A DNA stretch of 25,692 nucleotides from Clostridia bacterium (GTDB taxonomy: Bacteria > Bacillota_A > Clostridia > Oscillospirales > CAG-272). Of the stretch, positions 12,686-20,850 are shown piece after piece. Where the stretch lies: assembly GCA_017453335.1 (NCBI GenBank), contig JAFTKI010000006.1, positions 1-25,692 on the forward strand. Reading direction: 5' to 3'. The position numbers and the translations under genes are program-made. How positions within the stretch are numbered: position 1 is the first letter of the stretch; every line of letters starts with the position of its first letter. The notes beneath the pieces are model-generated. The model did no database searches. It saw only the letters and a program-made list of their open reading frames with translations, and was not told the DNA's origin.

Positions 12686-13333
12686 ATGAAGTTTTTTATC
12701 GATACAGCCAACACGGATGAGATCCGCCGCGCCGCCGATCTCGGCATTATCTCGGGCGTGACCACCAATCCCTCGCTCATCGCGCGTGAGGGTCGCGATT
12801 TTCTGGAGGTGGTCAAGGAAATCACCGAGATCGTGGACGGCCCCATCAGCGCGGAGGTCGTGTCTCTGGAGGCAGACGCCATGGTCGAGGAGGCGATCGC
12901 CCTGTACGAGAAGATCAACAACGAAAATCTCGTCATCAAGATCCCGATGTGCGCAGAGGGACTGAAAGCAACCGCTCGCCTGTCCGCACGCGGCATCAAG
13001 ACCAACGTCACGCTGATCTTCTCCACCGCGCAGGCGCTTCTTGCCGCCGCAGCGGGGGCTACGTACGTCTCCCCCTTTATCGGTCGTTTGGACGACATCG
13101 GTCAGGAGGGGATCCTGCTCGTCAAGGAGATCGCCGAGATCTTCCGCACACAGGGCATTAAGACCGAGATCATTTCCGCGTCCATCCGCAACCCGATGCA
13201 CGTCATCGAGGCAGCACGCGTCGGCAGTGACATCGCCACGGTTCCTTACAAGGTGTTCGAGGAAATGATGAAGCATCCGCTTACCACCGCGGGAATCGAT
13301 CGGTTCCTCAAGGACTGGGAAAGCGTGAAATAA
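12686..13333 (+). CDS. fsa: Fructose-6-phosphate aldolase/transaldolase-like protein
   Basis: This is a short transaldolase of 215 residues, starting [20 protein letters not shown] and carrying [14 protein letters not shown]. The Schiff-base lysine is K85 in [15 protein letters not shown], the same number as in fructose-6-phosphate aldolase. [12 protein letters not shown] and [13 protein letters not shown] follow as in the family. Length and motifs separate it from the longer classical transaldolases. Members work either as F6P aldolase or as pentose-phosphate transaldolase, and the sequence does not decide which. AAAGGAGA lies upstream. It is divergent from the DeoR gene and has its own terminator. 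Confidence 0.93.
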   Translation: MKFFIDTANTDEIRRAADLGIISGVTTNPSLIAREGRDFLEVVKEITEIVDGPISAEVVSLEADAMVEEAIALYEKINNENLVIKIPMCAEGLKATARLSARGIKTNVTLIFSTAQALLAAAAGATYVSPFIGRLDDIGQEGILLVKEIAEIFRTQGIKTEIISASIRNPMHVIEAARVGSDIATVPYKVFEEMMKHPLTTAGIDRFLKDWESVK

Positions 13334-13343
13334 AAGCACCGAC

Positions 13344-13383
13344 AATAGCGGCGCAGGACAAACGTCCTGCACCGCTATTTTTT
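13344..13383 (+). terminator. Terminator of the F6P aldolase-like gene
   Basis: A 16-bp stem with one mismatch (13344-13359 with 13364-13379), loop AAAC, then a T-run. Confidence 0.88.
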
Positions 13384-13393
13384 CAAAAAGCGC

Positions 13394-13422
13394 TTGACAT
13401 TTGCCCTTTTACGGACTATAAT
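13394..13422 (+). promoter_or_regulatory. Promoter of the first LRR lipoprotein gene
   Basis: TTGACA (13394-13399) and TATAAT (13417-13422) are spaced 17 bp. Confidence 0.88.
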
Positions 13423-13456
13423 GAAGCTGTAAAAAATTACACAAAGGAGAACAACC

Positions 13457-15739
13457 ATGAAAAAAGGAAAACTCATCCTGCTCCTCACCCTCCTCTTCCT
13501 GCTGACCCTTACGATGGGGGCATGCTCGAAGAAATGCGAAACGCACAATTGGAGTGAGTGGTCCGACCAAATATCTGCAAGATGTACCTCTGCGGGTACA
13601 CAATTCCGAGTCTGCAACAATTGTGGCGAGGAAGAAACCCAAGACGTTCCCGCACTGGGTCACAACGATATCTACCTCCAAGAGCTTCAACCCGCAACCT
13701 GCACCGAGGACGGTCTGCGTGTTGCACACTGCAGCAGCTGCGGGGAGCTTGTTGAAACGGTGCTCCCCTCTACGGGACACGACGCCGCTATCGGCGACCC
13801 GAATTGCGCGGAATGCCTGTCGGTTTGGGGCAACGGCTTGAAGCTGGCGTTTGAGACCGACGTAGAGGAAGCCCGCGTTACGGGCATCGGCGAATGCACG
13901 GATACCGAAATCAAAATTCCCTCTACCTACAAGGGGCTCCCCGTCACGACCATCACATACAACGCGTTTCAGAATCAAACGGCTCTGACCTCCGTCACGA
14001 TTCCCGACAGCGTCACCCACGTTTCAAATGGAGCGTTCGACGGTTGCACCGGGCTGATCCAAATCGAAAACGGAGCATGGTACGTCGACAAATGGATCGT
14101 TTTTTGCGATTTCGAGCACACGGACGTGACGCTTCGTGACGACACGGTCGGCATTTCCGATTATGCCTTTTATCAGCGCACGCTTCTCACAAGCATCACG
14201 CTTCCCGATTCCTTGAAGTACGTCAATAGCTATGCGTTTTCGGATTGCTCGGCTCTGACAACCGTCACAATCGGCAACAGCGTGGAAACCCTTGGTGCCA
14301 GCGTATTCAAAAACTGCTACGCTCTCTCTGCCTTCACAGTGGGAGACGGCAACGCCAATTTCAAATCGGTCGACGGCAATCTCTACACCAAGGACGGAAA
14401 GTCGTTGCTCCAATATGCCGTAGGCAACCCTGCCACCGCCTTCACGATCCCGGACGGAGTAGAGCAGGTCGCTTCCAGCGCCTTTGAACACGGCGAAAAT
14501 CTGACTGCGGTCACGATCCCCGATAGCGTCCTCACCATCGAAACCGCTGCGTTCAAGTGCTGCACGGGTCTTACGAGCATCACGATCCCCGACAGCGTGA
14601 CGAACCTCGGCTCCAGTGCGTTTGAGGGGTGTACAAGCCTTTCCTCCGTAACGCTTTCCAACGGCATAACGGGGCTCTACAACTCTTTGTTCTTGGGATG
14701 TGAAAGCCTCTCCTCTATTACAATTCCCGAAAGTGTATCGAGCATCCGGGAGTGGGCGCTGGCAAGCTGCACGAGCCTTTCCTCCATTACGATCCCCGAT
14801 AGCGTGACAAGCATCAGCACCTCGGCTTTCAACGGTTGCACGAGCCTTTCCTCTATCACGGTCGGCGATGGCAATACCGCCTATCAATCGATCGACGGTA
14901 ATCTGTACACCAAGGATGGAACGACGCTGCTCAAATACGCTCTCGGCAACCCCGCCCCCACCTTTACGATCCCGAGCGGTGTAACCAAGATCGAAAGCTA
15001 CGCATTCAGAGACGGTACGAGCCTGACGACTGTCACGATTCCCGATAGCGTCACGGAGATCGGCGAATCCGCTTTTCAAGGCTGTACGAGTCTTGCAAGC
15101 ATCACCATTCCCAACAGTGTCACGAAGCTCAACACGTATACGTTTTATGGTTGCACGAGCCTGACGACCGTCACGATCCCCGACAGTGTCACGAGCATCG
15201 GCATTCGGGTGTTCAACGATTGCGACAGCCTGACGAGCATCACGATCCCCAACAGCGTCACGGAGATCGGAGAGTACACCTTCGCATACTGCGATAACCT
15301 TTCCGACGTTACGCTTTCCGCCAGCCTCACGAGCATTTCGCCGAGCCTGTTTTGGGAATGCCACAGCCTGACCGAAATTACGATTCCCGATAGCGTTACG
15401 ACCATCAACTATCACGCGTTCTACGATTGCGACGGACTGACAAGCGTCACGATCCCCGACAGCGTGACAACCGTCTACAATTATGCGTTCGCGAATTGCG
15501 ATAACCTGACAAGCGTTGTGCTTCCTGCCGGCGTAACGACCATTTATCTTGATACCTTCTACAATACGCCCGGTCTGAAGACCGTTTATTACGACGGAAC
15601 GGCAGAGGACTATAGCAAGATCAGCATTACCGATTACAACACCCAATTCACCGTCTACCTCTACAGCGAAGAAAAGCCTGCCGAGGAAGATGACGGCAAC
15701 TACTGGAGATACGTCGACGGCGTACCCACGAAGTGGTAA
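13457..15739 (+). CDS. BspA-like leucine-rich repeat lipoprotein
   Basis: This 760-residue lipoprotein starts MKKGKLILLLTLLFLL and has a lipobox ending TMGAC with C23. Next comes a cysteine/histidine-rich stretch (about 25-135) with CETHNWSEW, CNNCGEEETQ and CSSCGELVET, which looks like two short zinc-binding or disulfide repeats. LRR_5 units fill about 150-715, with two NLYTKDG insertions (SVDGNLYTKDG and SIDGNLYTKDG). The C-terminus GNYWRYVDGVPTKW matches the end of the secreted LRR protein at 1726. It is anchored by lipid at its N-terminus and probably acts at the cell surface in adhesion or binding; the ligand is unknown. AAAGGAG precedes the ATG. A long open frame on the opposite strand is only the mirror of the repeats. 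Confidence 0.92.
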   Translation: MKKGKLILLLTLLFLLTLTMGACSKKCETHNWSEWSDQISARCTSAGTQFRVCNNCGEEETQDVPALGHNDIYLQELQPATCTEDGLRVAHCSSCGELVETVLPSTGHDAAIGDPNCAECLSVWGNGLKLAFETDVEEARVTGIGECTDTEIKIPSTYKGLPVTTITYNAFQNQTALTSVTIPDSVTHVSNGAFDGCTGLIQIENGAWYVDKWIVFCDFEHTDVTLRDDTVGISDYAFYQRTLLTSITLPDSLKYVNSYAFSDCSALTTVTIGNSVETLGASVFKNCYALSAFTVGDGNANFKSVDGNLYTKDGKSLLQYAVGNPATAFTIPDGVEQVASSAFEHGENLTAVTIPDSVLTIETAAFKCCTGLTSITIPDSVTNLGSSAFEGCTSLSSVTLSNGITGLYNSLFLGCESLSSITIPESVSSIREWALASCTSLSSITIPDSVTSISTSAFNGCTSLSSITVGDGNTAYQSIDGNLYTKDGTTLLKYALGNPAPTFTIPSGVTKIESYAFRDGTSLTTVTIPDSVTEIGESAFQGCTSLASITIPNSVTKLNTYTFYGCTSLTTVTIPDSVTSIGIRVFNDCDSLTSITIPNSVTEIGEYTFAYCDNLSDVTLSASLTSISPSLFWECHSLTEITIPDSVTTINYHAFYDCDGLTSVTIPDSVTTVYNYAFANCDNLTSVVLPAGVTTIYLDTFYNTPGLKTVYYDGTAEDYSKISITDYNTQFTVYLYSEEKPAEEDDGNYWRYVDGVPTKW

Positions 15740-15747
15740 AATCCGCA

Positions 15748-15783
15748 AGAGAGCCGAATCCATGATTCGGCTCTCGATTTTTT
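15748..15783 (+). terminator. Terminator of the first LRR lipoprotein gene
   Basis: The stem GAGAGCCGAAT/ATTCGGCTCTC is followed by GATTTTTTT, nine bases after the stop codon. Confidence 0.9.
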
Positions 15784-15807
15784 GTACATCGCATTTCGCT
15801 CAGGGTA

Positions 15808-15836
15808 TTGACATTTGGCGGAAAATGGTTTATAAT
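15808..15836 (+). promoter_or_regulatory. Promoter of the second LRR lipoprotein gene
   Basis: TTGACA (15808-15813) and TATAAT (15831-15836) are spaced 17 bp. Confidence 0.88.
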
Positions 15837-15866
15837 AGAAATATCTTGAAAAGGAGATGGATCGTT

Positions 15867-16730
15867 ATGAAGAAACAAAGATGGATCACTTTAATAGGAC
15901 TTCTGCTCGTCCTCGCACTCTCGCTCTGCGCTTGCGGCAAAAAAGCGGCAACCGAGGAGGAGAAGGTCGACCCCGCAGATTGCGAGCACAAATACAGCGC
16001 ATGGACGGTCACAAAGACCGCTACCTGCAACGCCGAAGGCATCAAAACGCGCACTTGCTCCACCTGCTCCGACACGGAGATCCGCAGAATCCCCTGGGGA
16101 CATCAGTATGACGCAAATTGGAAGTGCACCGCCTGCGGCAGTCAGCAGACCGTCACCGAAAATCTGACCTACCGACCCGTTTATGAGACCTCGCAAACCA
16201 ACACCCCCGCAAACAACGGAGACGTGATCGCGTATTACGTCGTTTCCGCCGCAAAGGATGCAAAGGGCGCTGTCGTGATCCCCTCGACCCATCTGGGCAA
16301 GCCCGTTTCCGCGATTGCCGATTCCGCATTCGAGGGCAAGGCAATTACCTCCGTGATGATTCCCGTCGGCATTACCACCATCGGCGAAAAGGCATTCTAC
16401 GATTGCGACAACCTCAAGAGCGTTCATATTCCCGCCACCGTCACAAGCATCGGTTCTATGGCGTTCACCACCTGCGACAGCCTCGCAACCTTTACGGTAG
16501 CCGAGGACAACGCCGCATATCAGGCGATCGAGGGCAACCTCTACACCAAGACCGCTCCCACGACGACGGGCGGAACAGAGAAGGTTGCAACAGATGCGAT
16601 CACGCTCCTGCAATACGCCATCGGCAAGACCGATTCTACCTTTACCCTGCCCTACGGCGTGGTGCGCATCGAGACTTACGCCTTCACCGATTGCGACAAC
16701 GATCTCAAGTTGATCGATCCAAACAAATAA
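15867..16730 (+). CDS. Short leucine-rich repeat lipoprotein
   Basis: The 287-residue product starts MKKQRWITLIGLLLVLALSL and has a lipobox LCAC with C23. A Cys/His stretch (CEHKYSAWTVTKTATCNAEG, CSTCSDTE, CTACGSQQ; about 38-92) resembles that of the neighbour at 13457. A few LRR_5 units follow (about 140-240), then an AIEGNLYTK insertion carrying extra residues (APTTTGGTEKVATDA), then one last LRR unit. It lacks the GNYWRYVDGVPT tail of its larger relatives. The start at 15867 is set by AAGGAG and the lipobox; the frame is open further upstream but without a site. It is probably a paralogue made by duplication and shortening. Confidence 0.9.
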   Translation: MKKQRWITLIGLLLVLALSLCACGKKAATEEEKVDPADCEHKYSAWTVTKTATCNAEGIKTRTCSTCSDTEIRRIPWGHQYDANWKCTACGSQQTVTENLTYRPVYETSQTNTPANNGDVIAYYVVSAAKDAKGAVVIPSTHLGKPVSAIADSAFEGKAITSVMIPVGITTIGEKAFYDCDNLKSVHIPATVTSIGSMAFTTCDSLATFTVAEDNAAYQAIEGNLYTKTAPTTTGGTEKVATDAITLLQYAIGKTDSTFTLPYGVVRIETYAFTDCDNDLKLIDPNK

Positions 16731-16747
16731 GAGTTCTATCATACACG

Positions 16748-16782
16748 AACGGCTGACCCACATGGGTCAGCCGTTGTTTTTC
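16748..16782. terminator. Terminator between convergent genes
   Basis: AACGGCTGACCCA/TGGGTCAGCCGTT is followed by GTTTTT on the plus strand. It lies between the LRR lipoprotein gene and the convergent DUF1015 gene. Confidence 0.85.
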
Positions 16783-16783
16783 C

Positions 16784-17998
16784 TCACTTAATTTTCCGAA
16801 CCTCGGTATAGTATCTCTTATCCCTCGCGTGCCCCATGGAGAAGGTCTTGCGCGGGAGCACGCCCTCGCGCGCCACAGCGTCAAACAGCTCGCTCTTGCC
16901 CATGCAGTCATAGAGGAATCCGCAGGCGTTCCCCTTCGCGACCACCGCCGCGACCTCGTCCTCGTCGTGGATGTAGTCGATCACAGCACCCGCCTGTGTG
17001 GGAAGGTAGGAGTCCAGAAAGAGCTGCACCGTACCGACCGCCAAGGCGTGCGGCGGGTTCGCGATAGAAACCTCCGTCTTCAAGGTGTCGGTCACAAACG
17101 TCACCGTTTGCGGCTTGTTTCCCGTGGGATTGGTGCTCGACGCGTACCGACGGAACGCCGCGAGCAGCGCGTTCGGATCCACGTTTTCCACCGTCCGATA
17201 GATCGGCTCGAACACCAACGCCTCGCTGTGAATATTCACCAGCTCGCACAGCGCGTATCGGTTGACCTCGGTGCGACAGAGCTCGCGGCACGCCTTCGCG
17301 GTTGCCAACGAGTGGTTCCCGTCGCCTACTGCCAGAGTGATCCCGTCGTGCTTCTCGCCTAAGTGCTCGATCTGCGCGCAAATGTGCGCGTTCCTCTCGC
17401 GCGGCACCAGATATCCCGTCAGGTGACCGCCGCCCAGCATCAGGTCAAAGTCGTATACCTTTTGCATCTTCCCATCACGTGCCAGAGCCTGCAGGGGCTC
17501 CAGAATCGCGCGCTCCGCGTCGTCGATCAGCATCAATACGTGCGGCAGCTCCGTGGGCGCGTTCTTGCGCACCTCCACGCGGGGCGGGATGCGCTCCAGA
17601 ACCGTTTTCTCGGTTGCGCGGATGCGCGAGGTCGAGCCCTCGGTGTAGTCGTATTCGTCCAGATCCACCATACCGACCAGTCCTTGACGCAAGGCGCCGT
17701 CGCTCTGGATCCGCTCCACGTAGATCAAAGCGTCAGCGTACTCCTCGTACACACCCGCGTCGAGATACGCCTGCATCTCGCGGTTGATCGACGCCGTGAC
17801 CGCCGCCGCGTCACTCTTGCCAAGATACACCTCGGGATAGATCAGATGCCGCGTGGACGGAACGCCGTCGGTCAGGCGGTTGACCTCGTCCCAGTAATCG
17901 GTGCTTGACGTGTATTGATCGCACGCGATCACCGACCATCTTTCAAAATCGCCGCGCGGCAAGAGAATATCCGCCGGCGCAAAAATGCCCTTCTTCAT
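16784..17998 (-). CDS. DUF1015 family protein
   Basis: The 404-residue protein begins MKKGIFAPADILLPRG and has the family features: WSVIACDQYTSSTDYWDEV near residue 20, RQGLVGMVDLDEYDY near 107, LMLIDDAERAILEPL near 155, and the hallmark ITLAVGDGNHSLATAKACRE near 220. DUF1015 proteins (PF06245) are cytosolic and often lie near serine or phosphoglycerate metabolism genes; no reaction is firmly known to me. Here it stands alone with its own promoter. The ATG at 17998 is preferred because GGAGGG precedes it and the family start matches. Nothing in the sequence suggests damage. Confidence 0.93.
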   Translation of the reverse strand: MKKGIFAPADILLPRGDFERWSVIACDQYTSSTDYWDEVNRLTDGVPSTRHLIYPEVYLGKSDAAAVTASINREMQAYLDAGVYEEYADALIYVERIQSDGALRQGLVGMVDLDEYDYTEGSTSRIRATEKTVLERIPPRVEVRKNAPTELPHVLMLIDDAERAILEPLQALARDGKMQKVYDFDLMLGGGHLTGYLVPRERNAHICAQIEHLGEKHDGITLAVGDGNHSLATAKACRELCRTEVNRYALCELVNIHSEALVFEPIYRTVENVDPNALLAAFRRYASSTNPTGNKPQTVTFVTDTLKTEVSIANPPHALAVGTVQLFLDSYLPTQAGAVIDYIHDEDEVAAVVAKGNACGFLYDCMGKSELFDAVAREGVLPRKTFSMGHARDKRYYTEVRKIK

Positions 17999-18029
17999 AA
18001 AACGCCCTCCGTTTTTCGAGTATGCTTCT

Positions 18030-18058
18030 ATTATACAGGAAATTGGGGGCAAATGCAA
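18030..18058 (-). promoter_or_regulatory. Promoter of the DUF1015 gene
   Basis: On the minus strand, TTGCAT (18058-18053) and TATAAT (18035-18030) are spaced 17 bp. Confidence 0.8.
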
Positions 18059-18100
18059 GAGCATTTTGCGCTTTTGGGCATAAATATCGCCCCCCTCGGT

Positions 18101-18145
18101 TGAAACGCCCCAATTTGTGCGGACAGTACAAATTGGGGCAGTTCA
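18101..18145. mobile_element. 45-bp paired-IS-end palindrome (miniature element or IS relic)
   Basis: The right half, read on the minus strand, starts TGAACTGCCCCAATTTGTAC, nearly the same as the IS3-family end at 25458 (TGAACTGCCCCAAATTGTAC). The left half is an imperfect inverted copy (TGAAACGCCCCAATTTGT), and the two face each other with only nine bases between CCCCAATTTGT and ACAAATTGGGG. GTTGA occurs on both sides (18099-18103 and 18146-18150) and may be the target duplication. Removing the insert restores a hairpin GCCCCCCTC-GGTT-GAGGCGGGGC like the terminators at 20759 and 21593. Confidence 0.65.
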
Positions 18146-18205
18146 GTTGAGGCGGGGCTGTTCTCACATATCAAATTTCCAAATGCCGAGACACGGGCAC
18201 TGCGT

Positions 18206-18973
18206 TCAATAGGACAGTCCCACGTTCAAGAACTGGCGCAGGTAGGGATTGTCGGAGCGCTCGAACACTTCCTCCGCCGTTCCGTCCACCTCGACCACGC
18301 CGTCCCGCATATAGATCACATGATCGGAAACATTCTTGGCAAACTCCATCTCGTGCGTAACGATCACCATGGTACGCCCCGACGCCTTCAGCTCCTTGAT
18401 CACGCGCAGAACCTCTACCGTCAACTCGGGATCGAGCGCCGAGGTTGGCTCGTCGAAGAAAAGCACCTGCGGGTCAAGAGCCAGCGCACGCGCGATCGCG
18501 ACACGCTGCTGCTGTCCGCCCGAAAGCTGGCACGGATACGCATCCTTTTTCTCCAGCAAATTCACGCGCGCCAGCAAACTCTCCGCATTGGTACGGATCT
18601 CCTCGTCGCTTCCCCGATTGAGAAGCTTCGGCGCCAGCATCAGGTTTTCGATCACACTGTATTGCGGGAAAAGGTTGAAGGATTGGAACACCAACCCAAA
18701 ATGAAGTCTCTTGGAGCGCAGCTCCTCATCCTTCATTTTTTTCAGCTTCATGGTGCCACCGTCGTAAAGCGTTTCCCCATTGAGACGAATACAGCCCGCA
18801 TCGGCAAACTCCAGATAGTTCAGGCAACGCAACAGGGTCGTTTTTCCGCTGCCCGATGAGCCGATGATCGAAAGGATCTCTCCCTTTTTCATGGAAAAAC
18901 TCACACCCTTGAGCACCTCTAAATTTCCAAAGCTCTTGCGCAGCTCCGAAACTTCAAAAAAAGTATCTTCCAT
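18206..18973 (-). CDS. Polar amino acid ABC transporter ATP-binding protein (GlnQ type)
   Basis: The 255-residue ATPase has Walker [10 protein letters not shown] at 38-46, a Q-loop in [19 protein letters not shown], the signature [15 protein letters not shown], Walker [14 protein letters not shown] and the switch IVTHEME. The FNLFPQ segment and length are those of the amino acid importers (GlnQ/HisP). It powers uptake through the permease encoded 10 bases upstream. AAGGAGG precedes the ATG. It is the last gene of a binding protein-permease-ATPase operon on the minus strand. Binding-protein relationships suggest an amino acid substrate, but the exact one cannot be named. Confidence 0.95.
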   Translation of the reverse strand: MEDTFFEVSELRKSFGNLEVLKGVSFSMKKGEILSIIGSSGSGKTTLLRCLNYLEFADAGCIRLNGETLYDGGTMKLKKMKDEELRSKRLHFGLVFQSFNLFPQYSVIENLMLAPKLLNRGSDEEIRTNAESLLARVNLLEKKDAYPCQLSGGQQQRVAIARALALDPQVLFFDEPTSALDPELTVEVLRVIKELKASGRTMVIVTHEMEFAKNVSDHVIYMRDGVVEVDGTAEEVFERSDNPYLRQFLNVGLSY

Positions 18974-18983
18974 ATCTGCCTCC

Positions 18984-19673
18984 TTACGAAACCTGATAAT
19001 AGCTCAGCTTCTTTTCCAGCAAGTGGAACAGGAGCGTTAAAATTCCGCTGAAAAGCAGATAGAAAACCGCAGTGTAAAGCAGGGGGGAGAGTACGACGTG
19101 ATAGTTTACCTTTTCGTACGCGATCGCAATAATCTCCATAATCCCCAGCGCGCGCGCCAGAGCGGTATCCTTGACGAGCGTGATGATCTCATTGCTCATG
19201 GGAGCGGTAACACGACGCACAACCTGCATCATGATCACGCGCCAAAAGATCTGTCTTTTGCTGAGTCCCAGAACCTTGCCCGCCTCATATTGCCCCTTGG
19301 GAATGCTCTTGATGCCGCCTTCGTAAATGACCGCAAAATAGCAGGCATAGTTCAAAGAAAACGCGATCAGAACGAATAAGAACTGCAAATCCGCAATTTT
19401 ATTGAGATTCAGCGCCGCCGCAAGATCCTTGTTGGGAATATGAAATACGATGTACGGAATAAAGGTAACAATGATACATTGGAGTAGAAGCGGCGTGCCG
19501 CGAATCACCCAGATAACGCCCTTCATCAAAAGAGACAGCGGCTTGAACTTTGACATCGAGCAAAACGCGAAGGCAAGTCCCAGCGGGATCGCAATGACGA
19601 GCGTGAGCGCAAAAAGCTTCAGCGTTAAGCCGAATCCTTTGCTTAAATCAAATATAATTGACCAAAAATCCAT
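18984..19673 (-). CDS. Polar amino acid ABC transporter permease
   Basis: The 229-residue integral membrane protein has about five hydrophobic segments. It has the HisM/GlnP-type pattern: GFGLTLKLFALTLVIAIPLG at the start, VIWVIRGTPLLLQCIIVTF in the middle, and the ATPase-contact EAA loop EAGKVLGLSKRQIFWRVIMM followed by NEIITLVKDTALARALGIME. A single permease gene implies a homodimer. AAGGATAA lies before the ATG, 14 bases after the binding protein stop. The FIPYIVFHIPNKDLAAALN insert between segments is longer than in the shortest relatives. Confidence 0.94.
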   Translation of the reverse strand: MDFWSIIFDLSKGFGLTLKLFALTLVIAIPLGLAFAFCSMSKFKPLSLLMKGVIWVIRGTPLLLQCIIVTFIPYIVFHIPNKDLAAALNLNKIADLQFLFVLIAFSLNYACYFAVIYEGGIKSIPKGQYEAGKVLGLSKRQIFWRVIMMQVVRRVTAPMSNEIITLVKDTALARALGIMEIIAIAYEKVNYHVVLSPLLYTAVFYLLFSGILTLLFHLLEKKLSYYQVS

Positions 19674-19687
19674 AGATTATCCTTGTA

Positions 19688-20569
19688 TCATTCCCCTACT
19701 GCGGGATTGATCAGAGCCTCACCTGCAGAGCCCTTTTCCGCGATAAAGATGCACTTCTTGGTGTTCTCTTTGAACGCTTCCAGATCGGAGCCGTACTTGG
19801 ACGCCTCGCTCTTCTTTACAATCGCGACCTGCTTGTTTGCAAGGTAAGGAATGGACATCGCCATCTTCTCGCTTCTCTCCTCGGTAATGGTCATACCGTT
19901 CCATACAAGGTCGATGGAGCCGTTTTCAAGGAGCGCTTCCTTCTGCTCCCAAGTAATAACCTCGAAATCGATCGTGATGGACGTTCCGTAAGTGGTATTG
20001 AGGTACGCTACGACCGCCTTTGCCAGATCGATATCAAAGCCGATGAGCTCACCGTTTTCATCATACGCGATGGGCGCAAACTTGGTAATACCGATAATCA
20101 GCTTGCCGCTTGCAACAACGTCGTTCCAAGAGTTGTCAGTAGCCCCTGCCTTGGGATTCACCGTGTCAGCCTTTACCAAAAGCTCGCTCGTCAAGCCATA
20201 GGTGTCCGCAACCGTCTTGTATTCGGTATTCGCCAGTGCGATCATGCCCTCGTTGATCTTGCTGATGAGCGCGTCGTTGCCCTTCTTTGCACCGATACCG
20301 TATTCCTCCTCCGCAAGGACGACGCCCTTGAGGATCTGGAAATCGGCATACTTTTTGCCGGTGTTCATGTAGTAGCCCGCCATGACGGAGTCGATTACGG
20401 CAATGTCGGCATCGCCCTTGACCAAGCCGTTGAGCGCGTCAAGCTGAGAATCAACCGCGAGCAGATCTTTTCCGTAAGCGTAGTCACTCTTACCGCCACA
20501 CGCGCTAAAAAGAACCGCACAGCCTGCCAGCATAATGATTGAAAGAACAAAAGCAACTATTTTTTTCAT
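19688..20569 (-). CDS. Amino acid ABC transporter binding lipoprotein, circularly permuted
   Basis: The 293-residue lipoprotein has a signal and lipobox FSAC (C24). The mature part has all blocks of an SBP_bac_3 amino acid-binding protein, but in rotated order. Residues 33-126 hold what is normally the second half (LLAVDSQLDALNGLVKGDAD, IAVID with D60, then EEEYGIGAKKGND...TVADTYGL, the usual C-terminus). A linker (127-152) follows. Then comes the usual N-terminus (SGKLIIGITKFAPIAYDENG, LIGFDIDLAKAV), the ligand arginine R232 in MTITEERSEKM, IPYLANKQVAIVKK, and at the very end IFIAEKGSAGEALI, which normally sits in the middle. Lobe contacts can be kept because the two ends of the normal protein are joined by the linker. 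AAAGGAG and a good promoter lie upstream. Confidence 0.9.
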   Translation of the reverse strand: MKKIVAFVLSIIMLAGCAVLFSACGGKSDYAYGKDLLAVDSQLDALNGLVKGDADIAVIDSVMAGYYMNTGKKYADFQILKGVVLAEEEYGIGAKKGNDALISKINEGMIALANTEYKTVADTYGLTSELLVKADTVNPKAGATDNSWNDVVASGKLIIGITKFAPIAYDENGELIGFDIDLAKAVVAYLNTTYGTSITIDFEVITWEQKEALLENGSIDLVWNGMTITEERSEKMAMSIPYLANKQVAIVKKSEASKYGSDLEAFKENTKKCIFIAEKGSAGEALINPAVGE

Positions 20570-20614
20570 GATTAAAATCTCCTTTTCTGTATGTCGTTTT
20601 TTGTTCGCTTTATC

Positions 20615-20643
20615 ATTTTAGCACGTTAAAGCAAAAAAGTCAA
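20615..20643 (-). promoter_or_regulatory. Promoter of the amino acid transporter operon
   Basis: On the minus strand, TTGACT (20643-20638) and TAAAAT (20620-20615) are spaced 17 bp, about 45 bases before the ATG. The stretch 20644-20758 holds no other feature I can support. Confidence 0.75.
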
Positions 20644-20758
20644 GTGCAAATTCATTTTTTGTATCATATAACAAAAATGTTGCAGAATCAAGCAGAATTG
20701 TATTCGTTTTGCACAATCGTCACCCGACACACAGCTAAGACGCCACCGCCACTTCGCC

Positions 20759-20796
20759 AAACAGCCCCACCTCGGTTGAGGTGGGGCTGTTTTTTC
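20759..20796 (+). terminator. Terminator-like hairpin, copy A
   Basis: AACAGCCCCACCTC-GGTT-GAGGTGGGGCTGTT is followed by T4 and CGTTTACGGGTCTTGGTT. The same stem and the following 20 bases recur at 21593. No plus-strand gene precedes it, so it may have come with a duplicated segment. Confidence 0.75.
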
Positions 20797-20850
20797 GTTT
20801 ACGGGTCTTGGTTGGAGTCGTCGTGATTAGGATTTTGGTATAAAATCATT

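Noticed and set aside
14024..15763. A 579-codon open frame on the minus strand
   Set aside because: It is exactly antisense to the LRR lipoprotein gene, is arginine-rich and repetitive in step with the LRR units, and has no ribosome binding site. It is a by-product of GC-biased third positions and the repeat period.
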